Source: Paenalkalicoccus suaedae | GTDB taxonomy: Bacteria; Bacillota; Bacilli; Bacillales; Salisediminibacteriaceae | Direction of reading: 5' to 3' | NCBI RefSeq assembly: GCF_006965545.2 | Contig: NZ_CP041370.1 | Coordinates: forward strand, 1-64,000 | Length of the DNA stretch: 64,000 nt | Shown: one piece after another, positions 1 to 7,967 of the stretch | Numbering within the stretch: position 1 is the stretch's first letter | How the letters are laid out: each line of letters opens with the position of its first letter | Program-made: the position numbers and the translations under genes | The notes under the pieces: generated by a model | Told to the model about the DNA's origin: nothing | The model's input: only the letters and a program-made list of their open reading frames with translations | Databases searched by the model: none

Positions 1-95
1 CCTGTATCATTTGCTACTTGTGTTTGGCTTAACCCTTTTTGTTTTCTTTTTTCTAACAAGTATTTAGAGAGATCAAATTGCTCTCTATTGCCCAC
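1..95 (-). CDS. rco: Rco-type Xre repressor of conjugation genes (N-terminal part only)
   Basis: Only the first 31 codons lie in the window; the gene runs off the left edge. It starts at a GTG behind a GAGGTGG ribosome site. The visible residues (start GNREQFDLSKYLLEKRKQ, then GLSQTQVAND) are the opening helices of an Xre/Cro helix-turn-helix. The divergent position beside CAGTGAAA operators matches Rco of pLS20, which represses the conjugation promoter and activates its own. The rest of the gene should lie at the other end of the linearised circle, after phr. The family is clear; the identity comes from context. Confidence 0.85.
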   Translation of the reverse strand, partial: MGNREQFDLSKYLLEKRKQKGLSQTQVANDT

Positions 96-163
96 TTATA
101 CCACCTCGCAAAATAAACCCTGTATACGGTCTAGCGCTTACAATTTTTCGCGTTTTTTTTACT

Positions 164-249
164 CAGTGAAAAAAAACCGGTTAAAAATTTCACTGAAATA
201 CTTTACAGTTAAAAAAATGTCTGTTATCTTAGTGAAAGAGTCAGTGAAA
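164..249. promoter_or_regulatory. Proximal Rco operator cluster, CAGTGAAA sites
   Basis: The octamer CAGTGAAA occurs at 164-171 and 242-249, inverted (TTTCACTG) at 188-195, and as TAGTGAAA at 230-237. This is the motif reported for the pLS20 repressor Rco. The sites flank and overlap the rightward promoter at 202-230, so occupancy would block the conjugation promoter. Motifs are seen; repressor assignment is from established knowledge. Confidence 0.75.
202..237 (+). promoter_or_regulatory. Main conjugation promoter Pc
   Basis: TTTACA (202-207), a 17-bp spacer, then TATCTT (225-230) with a TGT extended -10. Transcription would start near 237, giving a leader of about 455 nt before the first gene at 692. 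A long leader of this size agrees with what I recall of the pLS20 conjugation promoter. It lies inside the CAGTGAAA cluster. Confidence 0.65.
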
Positions 250-504
250 AAAATGCAGAATAAGGTTTTTTGTTGTTAATCTCAAACAATTTCTGTGTAA
301 AAAGAACTAGAATTCAACTTTTGTTTTAACCAACGTATTCACTGTTGTCTCTGAAGTTTTAACTACCAGTTAATTTAACCGTATGTATGTGTATTAATCA
401 TACACTATCAAAGTGTGCTATCACAATGTAGTCAGTTAATAATAAGTTTAGTAAAAACAGGATAAGGGCCATCAAAATCATGCTGCAACTTGGTTTTGAT
501 ATAG

Positions 505-520
505 CTCACAGTGAAAGTTA
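505..520. promoter_or_regulatory. Distal CAGTGAAA operator
   Basis: A further exact CAGTGAAA lies at 509-516, about 260 bp inside the leader. ATTCACTG at 336 is a weaker inverted relative. Repression of pLS20 conjugation genes is described as involving two operators and DNA looping; this site could be part of the distal operator. Confidence 0.5.
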
Positions 521-622
521 GTGTGAACTTGCCCCATTTATTGTATTCATACATCATTTTAGCTTTAAAAGAGAGGCATCTTTTGAAGTAAAATTCATTT
601 GGATGTATGTTTATCAATTTGG

Positions 623-651
623 AGCTGTCAGACTAACTGACAGCTTTTTTT
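623..651 (+). terminator. Leader terminator upstream of the first conjugation gene
   Basis: A perfect 9-bp stem (AGCTGTCAG/CTGACAGCT) with a 5-nt loop and a run of seven T. It lies between Pc and the gene at 692, so it would stop spurious or incomplete transcription before the operon. Confidence 0.8.
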
Positions 652-691
652 GTTGTCTTTACACTGATTGAAAATTTAGGGAGGGAATAGC

Positions 692-1138
692 TTGGCTAAA
701 GTTAAATTGCTCGAAAAAAAAATGACTGAAAAAGATGTTTTAGAGTATGGAAGCTCTTTAAGATTGTTTGACGGCAGCACTCATGTGTTGATCGGTAAGG
801 ATTGTTTACATACTCATACAAAAAATAAAAGACCGATTTCACAATGTTATTCGGATATTCGAAACGTGAAGAACGTTGAGGGTGTTATTGTGGGAAAACG
901 GGTTTCTCCGCATTCTAGTCTTCTTTTTACGACTGAAGCCTTTCAGCCGGCAAGAAAAGTAACCCAGGTATATAAAGCTCCAAAAATGCCGCGTAGAAGT
1001 ACACAAGTACGGCCGAGAAATACCTCTGGAAGAGCTAAGAAGGTATCAGTTCTTTTAAGTGAAACTGGATATGCAAATGTTCATCAGCTGAAACAAGTGT
1101 TACTTGATGCTGGTGCTAAAAAAGTCCCAAACATATAA
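692..1138 (+). CDS. First gene of the conjugation operon, probable ConAn processivity protein
   Basis: 148 residues from a TTG start behind GGGAGGG. The protein is basic, especially at residues 85-120 (KAPKMPRRSTQVRPRN), and has no signal or membrane segment, so it is probably a cytoplasmic nucleic-acid-binding protein. It is the first gene after Pc and is followed at once by a large structured RNA. pLS20 carries a bipartite antitermination system (conAn) made of a large RNA and a processivity protein; this pair fits its place and order. I recognise no catalytic motif. The assignment is from synteny. Confidence 0.65.
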   Translation: MAKVKLLEKKMTEKDVLEYGSSLRLFDGSTHVLIGKDCLHTHTKNKRPISQCYSDIRNVKNVEGVIVGKRVSPHSSLLFTTEAFQPARKVTQVYKAPKMPRRSTQVRPRNTSGRAKKVSVLLSETGYANVHQLKQVLLDAGAKKVPNI

Positions 1139-1189
1139 CACAAGCAGAGGCATTGCTATCGTTTGTCATCCTAATCCTAACTATTTGCT

Positions 1190-1510
1190 ACAAAAAGTAA
1201 TTTCTGAATAAAGTGAGGTTGATCAGGATTCACACGTTTATCAGTGATTAAGCTGATAAAGAATTAAATATTAGGGAAGGTCCCCCTCCAAAGGTATAAC
1301 GGCCATGCAATACCTTTGGGTGAACATTTCTTCTTGGCGCGAGTGACGGTTTTCACCGGTCGTAGACGGCAAGTTTGGCCTTACATTATCAGATTCAGAT
1401 GAAGTTAAGTCTGAATACTTGGCTGATATAGAGTTCCGTGAGTAACAACTGCTACAAACTCACGATTTTGGACTGTTTCATTGATAAACGTGTGAATCCT
1501 GGCTTCCAAG
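1190..1510 (+). ncRNA. Large structured antitermination RNA (conAn-type)
   Basis: The 440-nt gap between two operon genes holds a compact fold. A perfect 20-bp long-range helix pairs 1224-1243 with 1482-1501. Inside it are a TCAG...CTGA hairpin (1241-1257), a stem of about 9 bp closed by CCAAAGGTAT/ATACCTTTGG (1288-1320) and a GACGG/CCGGTC-rich hairpin region (1343-1371). There is no credible ORF. This agrees with the large RNA element of the conAn processive antitermination system of Gram-positive conjugative elements. The helices are seen; the function is from established knowledge. Confidence 0.7.
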
Positions 1511-1594
1511 TCAAATTACATCATATGTTTTTAACTCAAACCATAGTAAAATTGTGAATGGAAAAATATATTTAAAAAGGTGTTGAGTGTAAGT

Positions 1595-2767
1595 ATGAGA
1601 AAGAAATTGGCTGCTGGTATTGTTGCCGGTGCAATTATTTTAGGAGTGCCTGGCTATACAATTTTTCATTCATACCAAGCAAATGCTGAAGAAGCTCGTG
1701 TGTTAGACAATGCAACGGATGCAGTTAACTCATTATATGCTTCTAAAAAATATAATTACTTGGCTGATGGGGTTTCAAAGAATGATATTCAAAAGGCTCA
1801 GAAGTTAGTATCCGATGTAGCTGATTCTAAGAAACAGAAATCATTAGCAGAAAAAGCATCTAATGCTGCGATCATGTTAGAGGCCTCAAATGCAGTTAAA
1901 GAGGATATCGTTGACGGGGTGATCGTTGATGATCTCACAAAGTCTATTCTTTCTGTTACCAAGGAAAGCGTAGATAAGGTAAAGCCGATCAGCAAAGATT
2001 TGTATAAAGATTTATCTAAAGACTTATCTAAAGCTTATGATCAAATTGAACAAATAGACAAAACAAAAAAATTACTCAAAGATGCGAAGAAAGATTGGAA
2101 TTCCTATAAAAAGATTGAAAAAGAAGTAAATAAGATTTCCAATCAGACTGCGAAAAAGAGTCTGAAAAAACAGCTTGAAACGCTAAAAAAGAGAATTGAA
2201 GATCAAGAGTCTATAAGCAAAAAAGCGAAAGAAAAGCTGAATGAGATTGAGAAAACGTCACAGAAGGACAGTGACAGTAAAGCAGCAAACGACAGCAGTC
2301 AAGTAAGCACAAACGATAATGAAAATGCTACTTCAAGTGCGGCATCAAGTAATACTTCTGCAACACAGAATAAATCAGGTAGCTCGTCCAATTCAAGCAG
2401 CAGTTCGGGATCATCGAATTCCGGGTACAGCTCATATTCAAACGGGTCTAGTAAATCAAGCTCCAACACGAAATCATACTCAAATTCTTCTTCATCAAGA
2501 TCCTATACATCTAAGTCAAATTCGGGCAGCACTAGCCATAGCGAAAGTAAAAAAAGCAGAACTGGAAGCAGTTCAGCTGGGAGCAGCAATAAATCATCAA
2601 GCAGTAAGTCGTCTTCCAGCACATCTAAAAGTAAACAATCCCAAAACAACACCATGAAAAATGCGAACGATTTTGTTAATGACTTTAACAGTGGAAATTA
2701 TAATCATGTTGGTAGTGGTAATAATGGGACAGGTAATAACTACGATGTGTATGAGAGAGGACAGTAA
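1595..2767 (+). CDS. Secreted or anchored Ser/Asn-rich surface protein
   Basis: About 390 residues. The N-terminus is a signal/anchor segment (KK then AAGIVAGAIILGVPGYTIF, with an alanine-rich ANAEEA boundary). A charged helical domain with many Lys/Asp heptads follows (~35-225), then a low-complexity Ser/Asn/Thr tail (~240-360). No LPXTG sorting signal is seen. The frame is open from GTG 1580, but the ATG at 1595 gives the typical signal-peptide start. It lies right after the antitermination RNA. A cell-surface role such as surface exclusion or spacing across the wall is possible, but I do not recognise the family. Confidence 0.75.
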   Translation: MRKKLAAGIVAGAIILGVPGYTIFHSYQANAEEARVLDNATDAVNSLYASKKYNYLADGVSKNDIQKAQKLVSDVADSKKQKSLAEKASNAAIMLEASNAVKEDIVDGVIVDDLTKSILSVTKESVDKVKPISKDLYKDLSKDLSKAYDQIEQIDKTKKLLKDAKKDWNSYKKIEKEVNKISNQTAKKSLKKQLETLKKRIEDQESISKKAKEKLNEIEKTSQKDSDSKAANDSSQVSTNDNENATSSAASSNTSATQNKSGSSSNSSSSSGSSNSGYSSYSNGSSKSSSNTKSYSNSSSSRSYTSKSNSGSTSHSESKKSRTGSSSAGSSNKSSSSKSSSSTSKSKQSQNNTMKNANDFVNDFNSGNYNHVGSGNNGTGNNYDVYERGQ

Positions 2768-2770
2768 GCA

Positions 2771-3070
2771 TTGGGTGATAACACGAATAAATACGTGGTC
2801 TCTCTGATTTCGGTATTCATTGCTGGTTTAATAGTGTTAATTGGTCTTATGGCGTTAAGTGGGGTGTATGCACAGATTGAGGAAAGGCAGTCTGAAAAAA
2901 GATATCAGGCAGTTTCAACTCAATTAGGCATTCCAAAAGCTGAGATCCTAATAACACCTTCTGCCCATGACGGAATCTATACTGTAAAAGCTAACAACAG
3001 GTTATACTTAGTAGAGTTTGACACCTCAGATAAAAAAATTGCACATATGACTGAAGAACGGACTAATTGA
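2771..3070 (+). CDS. Small single-pass membrane protein
   Basis: 99 residues from a TTG start 3 nt after the previous stop, behind GAGAGGA. One strong membrane helix (~10-33, LISVFIAGLIVLIGLMAL) is followed by an extracytoplasmic domain of about 65 residues ending in charged residues. The stop codon lies inside a terminator stem. The 120-residue protein at 7165 has a similar small domain after its membrane part. Function unknown; an envelope accessory of the transfer apparatus is likely from position. Confidence 0.7.
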   Translation: MGDNTNKYVVSLISVFIAGLIVLIGLMALSGVYAQIEERQSEKRYQAVSTQLGIPKAEILITPSAHDGIYTVKANNRLYLVEFDTSDKKIAHMTEERTN

Positions 3071-3093
3071 TTAGTCCGTTCTTTACGTTTTTT
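3059..3093 (+). terminator. Intra-operon terminator overlapping a stop codon
   Basis: Stem CGGACTAA/TTAGTCCG with a TTGA loop, followed by T-rich sequence. It overlaps the end of the upstream gene and lies within the conjugation operon, where antitermination would be needed to pass. Confidence 0.65.
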
Positions 3094-3117
3094 AATAAAG
3101 AAAAAGGGGCTTGTGGA

Positions 3118-3402
3118 ATGAAAAAGATTTTGCTAATTCTAACATTTGTAATCCTGGCATTTTCAGCTTTAACCGGCTGTAGCAGTGAGAGCTGGGATCG
3201 CACAGTAAAAGATCATGAATCAAGTGTTAACGGGCTGAAACGCACAGCAACGGTATATGACCAAAATGGGAAGGTCATCAAGACGTATAAAGGCAAGTTT
3301 GATGTAGAGGTCAATGATTACGGAAATAAAGTTAAGTTTGACATTGATGGTAAGCGCGTGGTTATCAATAACGCGATAGTGATTGTAGAAGAGGATAAAT
3401 GA
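3118..3402 (+). CDS. DUF5052-like lipoprotein
   Basis: 94 residues from ATG 3118 behind AAAAGGGG; a longer frame upstream lacks a good ribosome site. Signal peptide with lipobox LTGC (Cys ~21), then a short beta-rich domain with the pattern SWDRTVKDHES, TVYDQNGKVIKTYKGK and KVKFDIDGKRVVINN. This matches small DUF5052-type lipoproteins common on Gram-positive conjugative elements. Surface-exclusion proteins of some elements (YddJ of ICEBs1) are also small lipoproteins, so exclusion is a candidate role. Family moderately sure; role inferred. Confidence 0.7.
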   Translation: MKKILLILTFVILAFSALTGCSSESWDRTVKDHESSVNGLKRTATVYDQNGKVIKTYKGKFDVEVNDYGNKVKFDIDGKRVVINNAIVIVEEDK

Positions 3403-3462
3403 TCGAATAGCAAAGGGGAGGTGATGATGAATGTTCCTATTTTGAGGTGAAAGGAGATAGCC

Positions 3463-3951
3463 ATGGATGAAAAAGCTATTTTAAGTGATGAAGTGGCCAA
3501 GGATAGGATATTAAACCGAATTTCCAGTGAAGGGATTAGAATAAGATCTTCCTTTTCTAAGTCTGCGACTGGGCAATATACGTATTATTTGGGAGAAGAT
3601 AAGATACCGCCGACAATTGAAGTACCACAATTCACTGATCTCAGTGAATTAATACAGGCATTTGCGTTGGCGCATGAATTGGGACATCATTACGTATACC
3701 AAAGGATTTCAAGAAAAAAAGCTCGGCTTTTCAAATCTGGAATGACTTGTACAACGTATTGGAATGAGAAATTGGCATGGCGGGAAGCCGAAAAAATACT
3801 GAAGGAGGAAGGGATTCTAGTTGACGAGCAGACCAACTGCTCTTTCTTTAAGTACAAGACATTTTGCTTAAACACTTATAAAGATCAGGTGGTACATTCT
3901 ATTAGCAGCCCGTTCAAGTTCTTGTTCGGCAGTGTTCTGCTTCTAATGTAG
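3463..3951 (+). CDS. ImmA/IrrE-like zinc metallopeptidase, possibly cut short by an in-frame TAG
   Basis: 162 residues from ATG behind AAAGGAGATAG. HELGHH (~71-76) is a zincin HEXXH site, and ALAHELGHHYVY with LAWREAEKILKEEGI resembles ImmA/IrrE peptidases, which cleave repressors in mobile elements. The TAG at 3949 falls in a hydrophobic run, and the same frame stays open for 88 further codons to 4218, encoding three membrane helices. The intact protein may therefore be a membrane-tethered peptidase of about 250 residues. A short ORF (3424-3450) with its own ribosome site precedes it. Confidence 0.75.
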   Translation: MDEKAILSDEVAKDRILNRISSEGIRIRSSFSKSATGQYTYYLGEDKIPPTIEVPQFTDLSELIQAFALAHELGHHYVYQRISRKKARLFKSGMTCTTYWNEKLAWREAEKILKEEGILVDEQTNCSFFKYKTFCLNTYKDQVVHSISSPFKFLFGSVLLLM

Positions 3952-4218
3952 CTATACATCGGACTTTATATTCTACTTGGTATTGGGCTGGTTTTTTCCG
4001 CGAATTCTATCCCAATACCATTTGATGAATTTTTAGGGTTCAGTTCTTTAAATAAAAATGAACTCCTTACTGTCGTTCCTAAACTTGTTTACATCTTGTT
4101 AAGTTTAGCCACTATGTATAAGTTTTGTTGGTGTTACTTTTTAAAGCGCTCATTTAGACCGGCTCTATTTTATTTTGTAACATTGTTTCTCTCACAATTG
4201 GCCCCTATGGTGCTCTAG
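3952..4218 (+). pseudogene. In-frame membrane extension after the amber codon of the peptidase gene
   Basis: Continuing in frame after TAG 3949-3951 gives 88 sense codons and then TAG at 4216. The translation is strongly hydrophobic: the helix begun before the stop continues (YIGLYILLGIGLVFSA), then YILLSLATMYKF and ALFYFVTLFLSQLAP. It has no start or ribosome site of its own. Either a nonsense mutation split one gene, or the TAG (followed by CTA) is sometimes read through. Confidence 0.55.
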
Positions 4219-4252
4219 AGAGAAAAATGGATTTGGAAAATGAGGTGGAAAA

Positions 4253-4465
4253 ATGGATTTGAATAAAGGTATTGAAGAACTGCAATCTGAAAATAGTCTC
4301 AAAGGGGTACTATTAGAGGGACGCCTAGAATTCAAAAAGTTTCTTAAAAAAAATAACCATTTAGATATTAAGGATATCCACTGGCAAGCAATACAACATA
4401 ATTCGTGGATAGAACACTATTTTTTTGTTAAGTACACCGAGAAGAATGGTGAATTAAAGGTATAG
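4253..4465 (+). CDS. Small charged hypothetical protein
   Basis: 70 residues from ATG behind GAGGTGG. It is charged with no membrane segment and has a compact WQAIQHNSWIEHYFFVKY aromatic stretch in the C-terminal half. Family not recognised. It lies in the conjugation operon between the peptidase and the adhesin gene. Confidence 0.6.
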   Translation: MDLNKGIEELQSENSLKGVLLEGRLEFKKFLKKNNHLDIKDIHWQAIQHNSWIEHYFFVKYTEKNGELKV

Positions 4466-4474
4466 GAGGAATCT

Positions 4475-4567
4475 TTGTTGAGGCAAATCATTATACTTCC
4501 CCCATCGGGATTTGTTTCTTTGAGTTTGTTTAAGCTTTTGCCATACAGCACAATAAGAAAGGGGTGA
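4475..4567 (+). CDS. Possible 30-residue hydrophobic peptide ahead of the adhesin gene
   Basis: TTG-TTG start 5 nt after AGGAGGA, 30 residues (LRQIIILPPSGFVSL..., ending IRKG), with the TGA overlapping the translation start region of the next gene. The good ribosome site and the coupling to the next gene suggest real translation, perhaps as a leader peptide. Too short to judge by composition. Confidence 0.35.
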   Translation: MLRQIIILPPSGFVSLSLFKLLPYSTIRKG

Positions 4568-4572
4568 TCGAA

Positions 4573-6909
4573 GTGATTCACATAGTGTATAAAAGAATCT
4601 TGATAATGCTATCAAGTGTTGTAGCAATTGCCGCAGCGCTTTTTTTAGTGCCATTTTTCACCTCATCGGCCGAAGCTGCTACAGCTGTTGCCACAGGTCC
4701 GTATTCATGGAAAGATCCGCACGGCATTACTCATGAATCAGCTTACATCAAAATAGGAGACACCATTGTTTACTGTATTGATCCAGATAAGCCTGCACCT
4801 TATGGCGGTCATTCGTATAAAACCCCGAAGCGTCAATATGATGATGGCGTCAAAGCCATTCTTTATTACGGGTTCGGCGGTGACGGTAATGAAATTGGAA
4901 AGACAATGACGGATATGGTCAAAACCTATGTCGCTCTTAACAACTGGCTAGATGGAAAAAGGGATCAAAGAACATATAGTAACCAGGATGCCGAAGTGTG
5001 GAAGTTAATTCAACATGCTAAAAAAGGTGATGCTCCGAGCTACCAGGTATCCTTCAGCAAAACTAAAGTAGGCAGCTCTGTTTCCGGTGATCAGCAAAAA
5101 TCAGAAACCATTAAGCTGAACGGGAAAGGAACAGCTACGTTAACCGTTCCTTCAAAGGTAACGATACACGTGATCGGCGGCAAAACCCAAAAGGGCGGCC
5201 ATATCACTATTCATGATGGCCAATCATTTTATTTCACTGCACCTTTAGATTATGGATCTGACTACGACACAGGGAATGTTAATGGTGAGATCAGACAGCT
5301 GGCGTCCCTGCTTTATCTACCTAATACGAGCAGCTATCAACGGCTGATGTCAAGTACATTTGTGGTTGATCCGGTTGTGGCAGCTGGTTTTACCGTTCAT
5401 TTTGAAAAGCGTCAAAAACAAATTACGGTGGTTCATAAGGACAAGTACGAAGGCACGGTCTTAAAGAAAGTAAAAGAGTCTAAAAATATCGGAACCAATT
5501 ACAGCTATTCACCTGAGAAGAAAATCGTAAAAGATGGGAAAACCTATGTGCCCGTTAAAACAGAAAAGAAAACCGGTAAATTGGGAAACAAAGATATCAC
5601 TATTACTTTTGAGTATGCATTGCAAAGGAAAATAACTGTGCTGCACAAAGATAACCGGGACCACACGTTGATCAAGAAACAAGTATATACCAAAAAACGA
5701 GGCGATACGTATTCGTATGGTCCATTAACCAATTTGAAAAAGAACAATTACACATATCGTCCTGTCTCGGATAAAAAGGTAACTGGTACCGTTGGAAAAG
5801 ATGATGTAACAATTACTATTTATTATGATGTTCCATTGATCAAGACCAGCCTTGATAAGCTTCAAATATATACGGCTCCGGCTGCTGATGGTCTGCCGGT
5901 TAAGGTTTATCTTTCTAAGACCAACATTTATAAAAATGACACCAAGGGCATGACCACAGCAAAAATAAATGTCAGCTTGTATGACGGGAAACAGCTGCTA
6001 AGCAAAAAAACATATACAGCACAGAGTTTGCCGAAGAATGTAAATTTCACTGTGCCGGCAAAGAATTTAAAGGTTAACGCAAATAAACTCTATACGGTCA
6101 AATTAGAGGGTTTTAATGAAAATGATGTAGATGTACCTGACAAGGCAAAAGAACTCTCTACGAAGGGTTATACGAGTTCTGAAGACAAAGTTTCTGTGTC
6201 TATGAAAGTTGTAGTTAAAAATCAGGGATCTGTTAAACGCGTAGTTATGACAGAAGTAACCCCAACAACTGCTATGAAAAGCTATTTTGAAACAATGACA
6301 TATCAAGGGCAGCTGCTTCCTAAACGGAAAACCGGTTATGGCAGCGAGCAAAATCTTGCTTTCATATATGAGAACATGCTTCAAAAAGACGATGATGATA
6401 TCAAATTCGATTTTAAAGTACCTGAAGAGTTGATGGATACTTACTTAAACTATTCTGTTAAAGACGGTAAAGCTATATTCCCTATGGATGTTGCAGCATC
6501 TAAGAAATCAAGCACCGCAGACAATTTAATCCGGGAAATGTCATTTGTTTTCCCTCACGTAAATGTGGAAAAAGAAACTGGCAGCTTATTCACAGATCAG
6601 CAAGTTAAAGCAAAAGACAAACGCTTGAAAAACGCTGTTCGTGACGGAGGGAACAAATTTTACACTCCTATTTGGGCGGAATTAGGCAGCTATGATGTTT
6701 CTTATACTTCAAGCAAAGTAGGGGTTAACAAAGTGACTATTGAATTGAAGGATAAGCTCACACTATTTGCTTATATGTACGGCCATATGAATTCAGAAAC
6801 AAAGGATCAGGACGAAATAATGCTAACGCCGATTAATGCTGATGATCCTTTCCCTAACGGTACACCTGACGGCTGGTCACAAAGTGATATTAATTGGTTG
6901 AAGAAATAA
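4573..6909 (+). CDS. Large secreted thioester-domain adhesin with MucBP-like repeats
   Basis: 778 residues from GTG 4573; GTG 4564 is in frame, but the AAAGGGGTGATC ribosome site fits 4573. Signal peptide ends near SSAEAA. An N-terminal thioester domain (~35-270) shows VYCID (Cys ~68) and NQDAEVW (Gln ~138), the pair that forms an internal Cys-Gln thioester in TED adhesins. Two MucBP-like repeats follow (~275-415, each beginning ITV-HKD), then a large beta-rich region. No LPXTG motif or C-terminal membrane helix is seen, so anchoring is unclear. The likely role is covalent attachment to a partner cell during mating. Confidence 0.8.
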   Translation: MIHIVYKRILIMLSSVVAIAAALFLVPFFTSSAEAATAVATGPYSWKDPHGITHESAYIKIGDTIVYCIDPDKPAPYGGHSYKTPKRQYDDGVKAILYYGFGGDGNEIGKTMTDMVKTYVALNNWLDGKRDQRTYSNQDAEVWKLIQHAKKGDAPSYQVSFSKTKVGSSVSGDQQKSETIKLNGKGTATLTVPSKVTIHVIGGKTQKGGHITIHDGQSFYFTAPLDYGSDYDTGNVNGEIRQLASLLYLPNTSSYQRLMSSTFVVDPVVAAGFTVHFEKRQKQITVVHKDKYEGTVLKKVKESKNIGTNYSYSPEKKIVKDGKTYVPVKTEKKTGKLGNKDITITFEYALQRKITVLHKDNRDHTLIKKQVYTKKRGDTYSYGPLTNLKKNNYTYRPVSDKKVTGTVGKDDVTITIYYDVPLIKTSLDKLQIYTAPAADGLPVKVYLSKTNIYKNDTKGMTTAKINVSLYDGKQLLSKKTYTAQSLPKNVNFTVPAKNLKVNANKLYTVKLEGFNENDVDVPDKAKELSTKGYTSSEDKVSVSMKVVVKNQGSVKRVVMTEVTPTTAMKSYFETMTYQGQLLPKRKTGYGSEQNLAFIYENMLQKDDDDIKFDFKVPEELMDTYLNYSVKDGKAIFPMDVAASKKSSTADNLIREMSFVFPHVNVEKETGSLFTDQQVKAKDKRLKNAVRDGGNKFYTPIWAELGSYDVSYTSSKVGVNKVTIELKDKLTLFAYMYGHMNSETKDQDEIMLTPINADDPFPNGTPDGWSQSDINWLKK

Positions 6910-6936
6910 CCTTTTCAACTGTTTGGAGGAAAAAGT

Positions 6937-7137
6937 ATGGAGAAAAGCTGTTTCACTTTTACCACCAAGAATAGGGTTGAGGCCATCACAAAAATAACGA
7001 GACTCATATCTGAAGGCAAATTAATCAGCGTTAATTCTAGAAGAATTAAAGAATCCACAAAAAGGCAGAGCCTTCAGCCGATAGACGATTTATATACAGG
7101 CACTATTGAGTACACGATTGTCAGCTACAAAGAATAG
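6937..7137 (+). CDS. Small hypothetical protein
   Basis: 66 residues from ATG behind TTGGAGGAAAAA. It is soluble and basic, with a helical start (TFTTKNRVEAITKITRLI) and a beta-like end (GTIEYTIVSYKE). Family not recognised. It lies between the adhesin gene and membrane protein genes of the same operon. Confidence 0.65.
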   Translation: MEKSCFTFTTKNRVEAITKITRLISEGKLISVNSRRIKESTKRQSLQPIDDLYTGTIEYTIVSYKE

Positions 7138-7164
7138 CAGCAGAGCAATCAGAAAGGGAAGGTA

Positions 7165-7527
7165 ATGGGTTATCAAGATAAAGGAATAGACGTACGTTTT
7201 CTAATATTTCTACTCAATGTAGGTTATATTGTACTTGGTATAGACAGTGTGCAATATTACTCTAAAGCGAGTTTGATTATGTTCTGTGTTCTCGTAGCCT
7301 GTAATTTAAGCATGCTGTTTTTTTATGGTGTATACCTTAGAGAACAAAGACGGGATGATCTTTGTATTGTGAAAAAAGAGCTAAGTAGACATTTAAAAAA
7401 AGATGTAGATGAAATTGAATTTGAGAACCATCACAAAATTGGACATAGATTGTATGGTATAGAAGCAGACGGCGTTTTATATCGCGTTTTAGTAAAGGAA
7501 AAAGCCGAGATAGTTAAAGGGAACTAA
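7165..7527 (+). CDS. Membrane protein with two helices and a small C-terminal domain
   Basis: 120 residues from ATG behind GAAAGGGAAGG. Two membrane helices lie at ~10-30 and ~38-60. The cytoplasmic or external tail (~65-120) has the pattern DEIEFENHHKIGHRLYGIEADGVLYRVLVKE without long blocks of identity to known families. The tail resembles that of the protein at 2771 (small YTVKANNRLYLVEF-type domain). Function unknown; an envelope accessory. Confidence 0.65.
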   Translation: MGYQDKGIDVRFLIFLLNVGYIVLGIDSVQYYSKASLIMFCVLVACNLSMLFFYGVYLREQRRDDLCIVKKELSRHLKKDVDEIEFENHHKIGHRLYGIEADGVLYRVLVKEKAEIVKGN

Positions 7528-7546
7528 CTTTTAGTTCCCTTTTTTT
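7518..7546 (+). terminator. Intra-operon terminator
   Basis: Stem AGGGAACTA/TAGTTCCCT with a 5-nt loop, followed by seven T. It overlaps the stop of the upstream gene and stands just before the Tad-like pilus block, so pilus genes would be expressed only with read-through or antitermination. Confidence 0.8.
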
Positions 7547-7574
7547 GATACCTGGAGAAAATCGAGGTGAGAAA

Positions 7575-7955
7575 ATGAAAGGTTCGATTACCACTTTAGG
7601 ACTTGTATATATTGGCCTGTTTCTGCTGATGGTCATCATTTCTTATCACACCGAGGCATACCGACACAATTCGATTATAAGCACTATGACCGAATCAGGA
7701 CAGATAGCAAGTATCAACAGCATTGATAAAAGTTCCCGTGTGGAAGATGGACGTGTAGAGGTTACAGAAGAGAGCTTCAAAAAGAAATTCAAAACTCTCT
7801 TTGAACAAAACAGCAATATTAAACTATCAGGAACTAAATATAACTTTGATTTTTTAAAGACAGCAGACGGCGGAATTAAGGCTGTCCGCGTTAAAATCAC
7901 AGACGACCGCAACTCAAAATATCAAGTAACGTTCGTGTCGAATTTTGTCAGTTGA
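7575..7955 (+). CDS. Minor pseudopilin-like membrane protein of the Tad-like block
   Basis: 127 residues from ATG 7575 (GAGGTGAGAAA ribosome site); the longer open frame has no ribosome site. One N-terminal membrane helix (~7-26) is followed by an extracellular domain. The pattern SGQIASINSIDKSS after the helix resembles TadE-type minor pilins with an extended N-terminal helix. It is the first gene of a cluster with a Tad/GspE ATPase and two TadB/C-like proteins. The assignment is from topology and neighbours. Confidence 0.6.
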   Translation: MKGSITTLGLVYIGLFLLMVIISYHTEAYRHNSIISTMTESGQIASINSIDKSSRVEDGRVEVTEESFKKKFKTLFEQNSNIKLSGTKYNFDFLKTADGGIKAVRVKITDDRNSKYQVTFVSNFVS

Positions 7956-7967
7956 GGAGGAAATAAA

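Noticed and set aside
88..279. 63-codon ORF over the conjugation promoter
   Set aside because: Overlaps rco and the operators and has no ribosome site.
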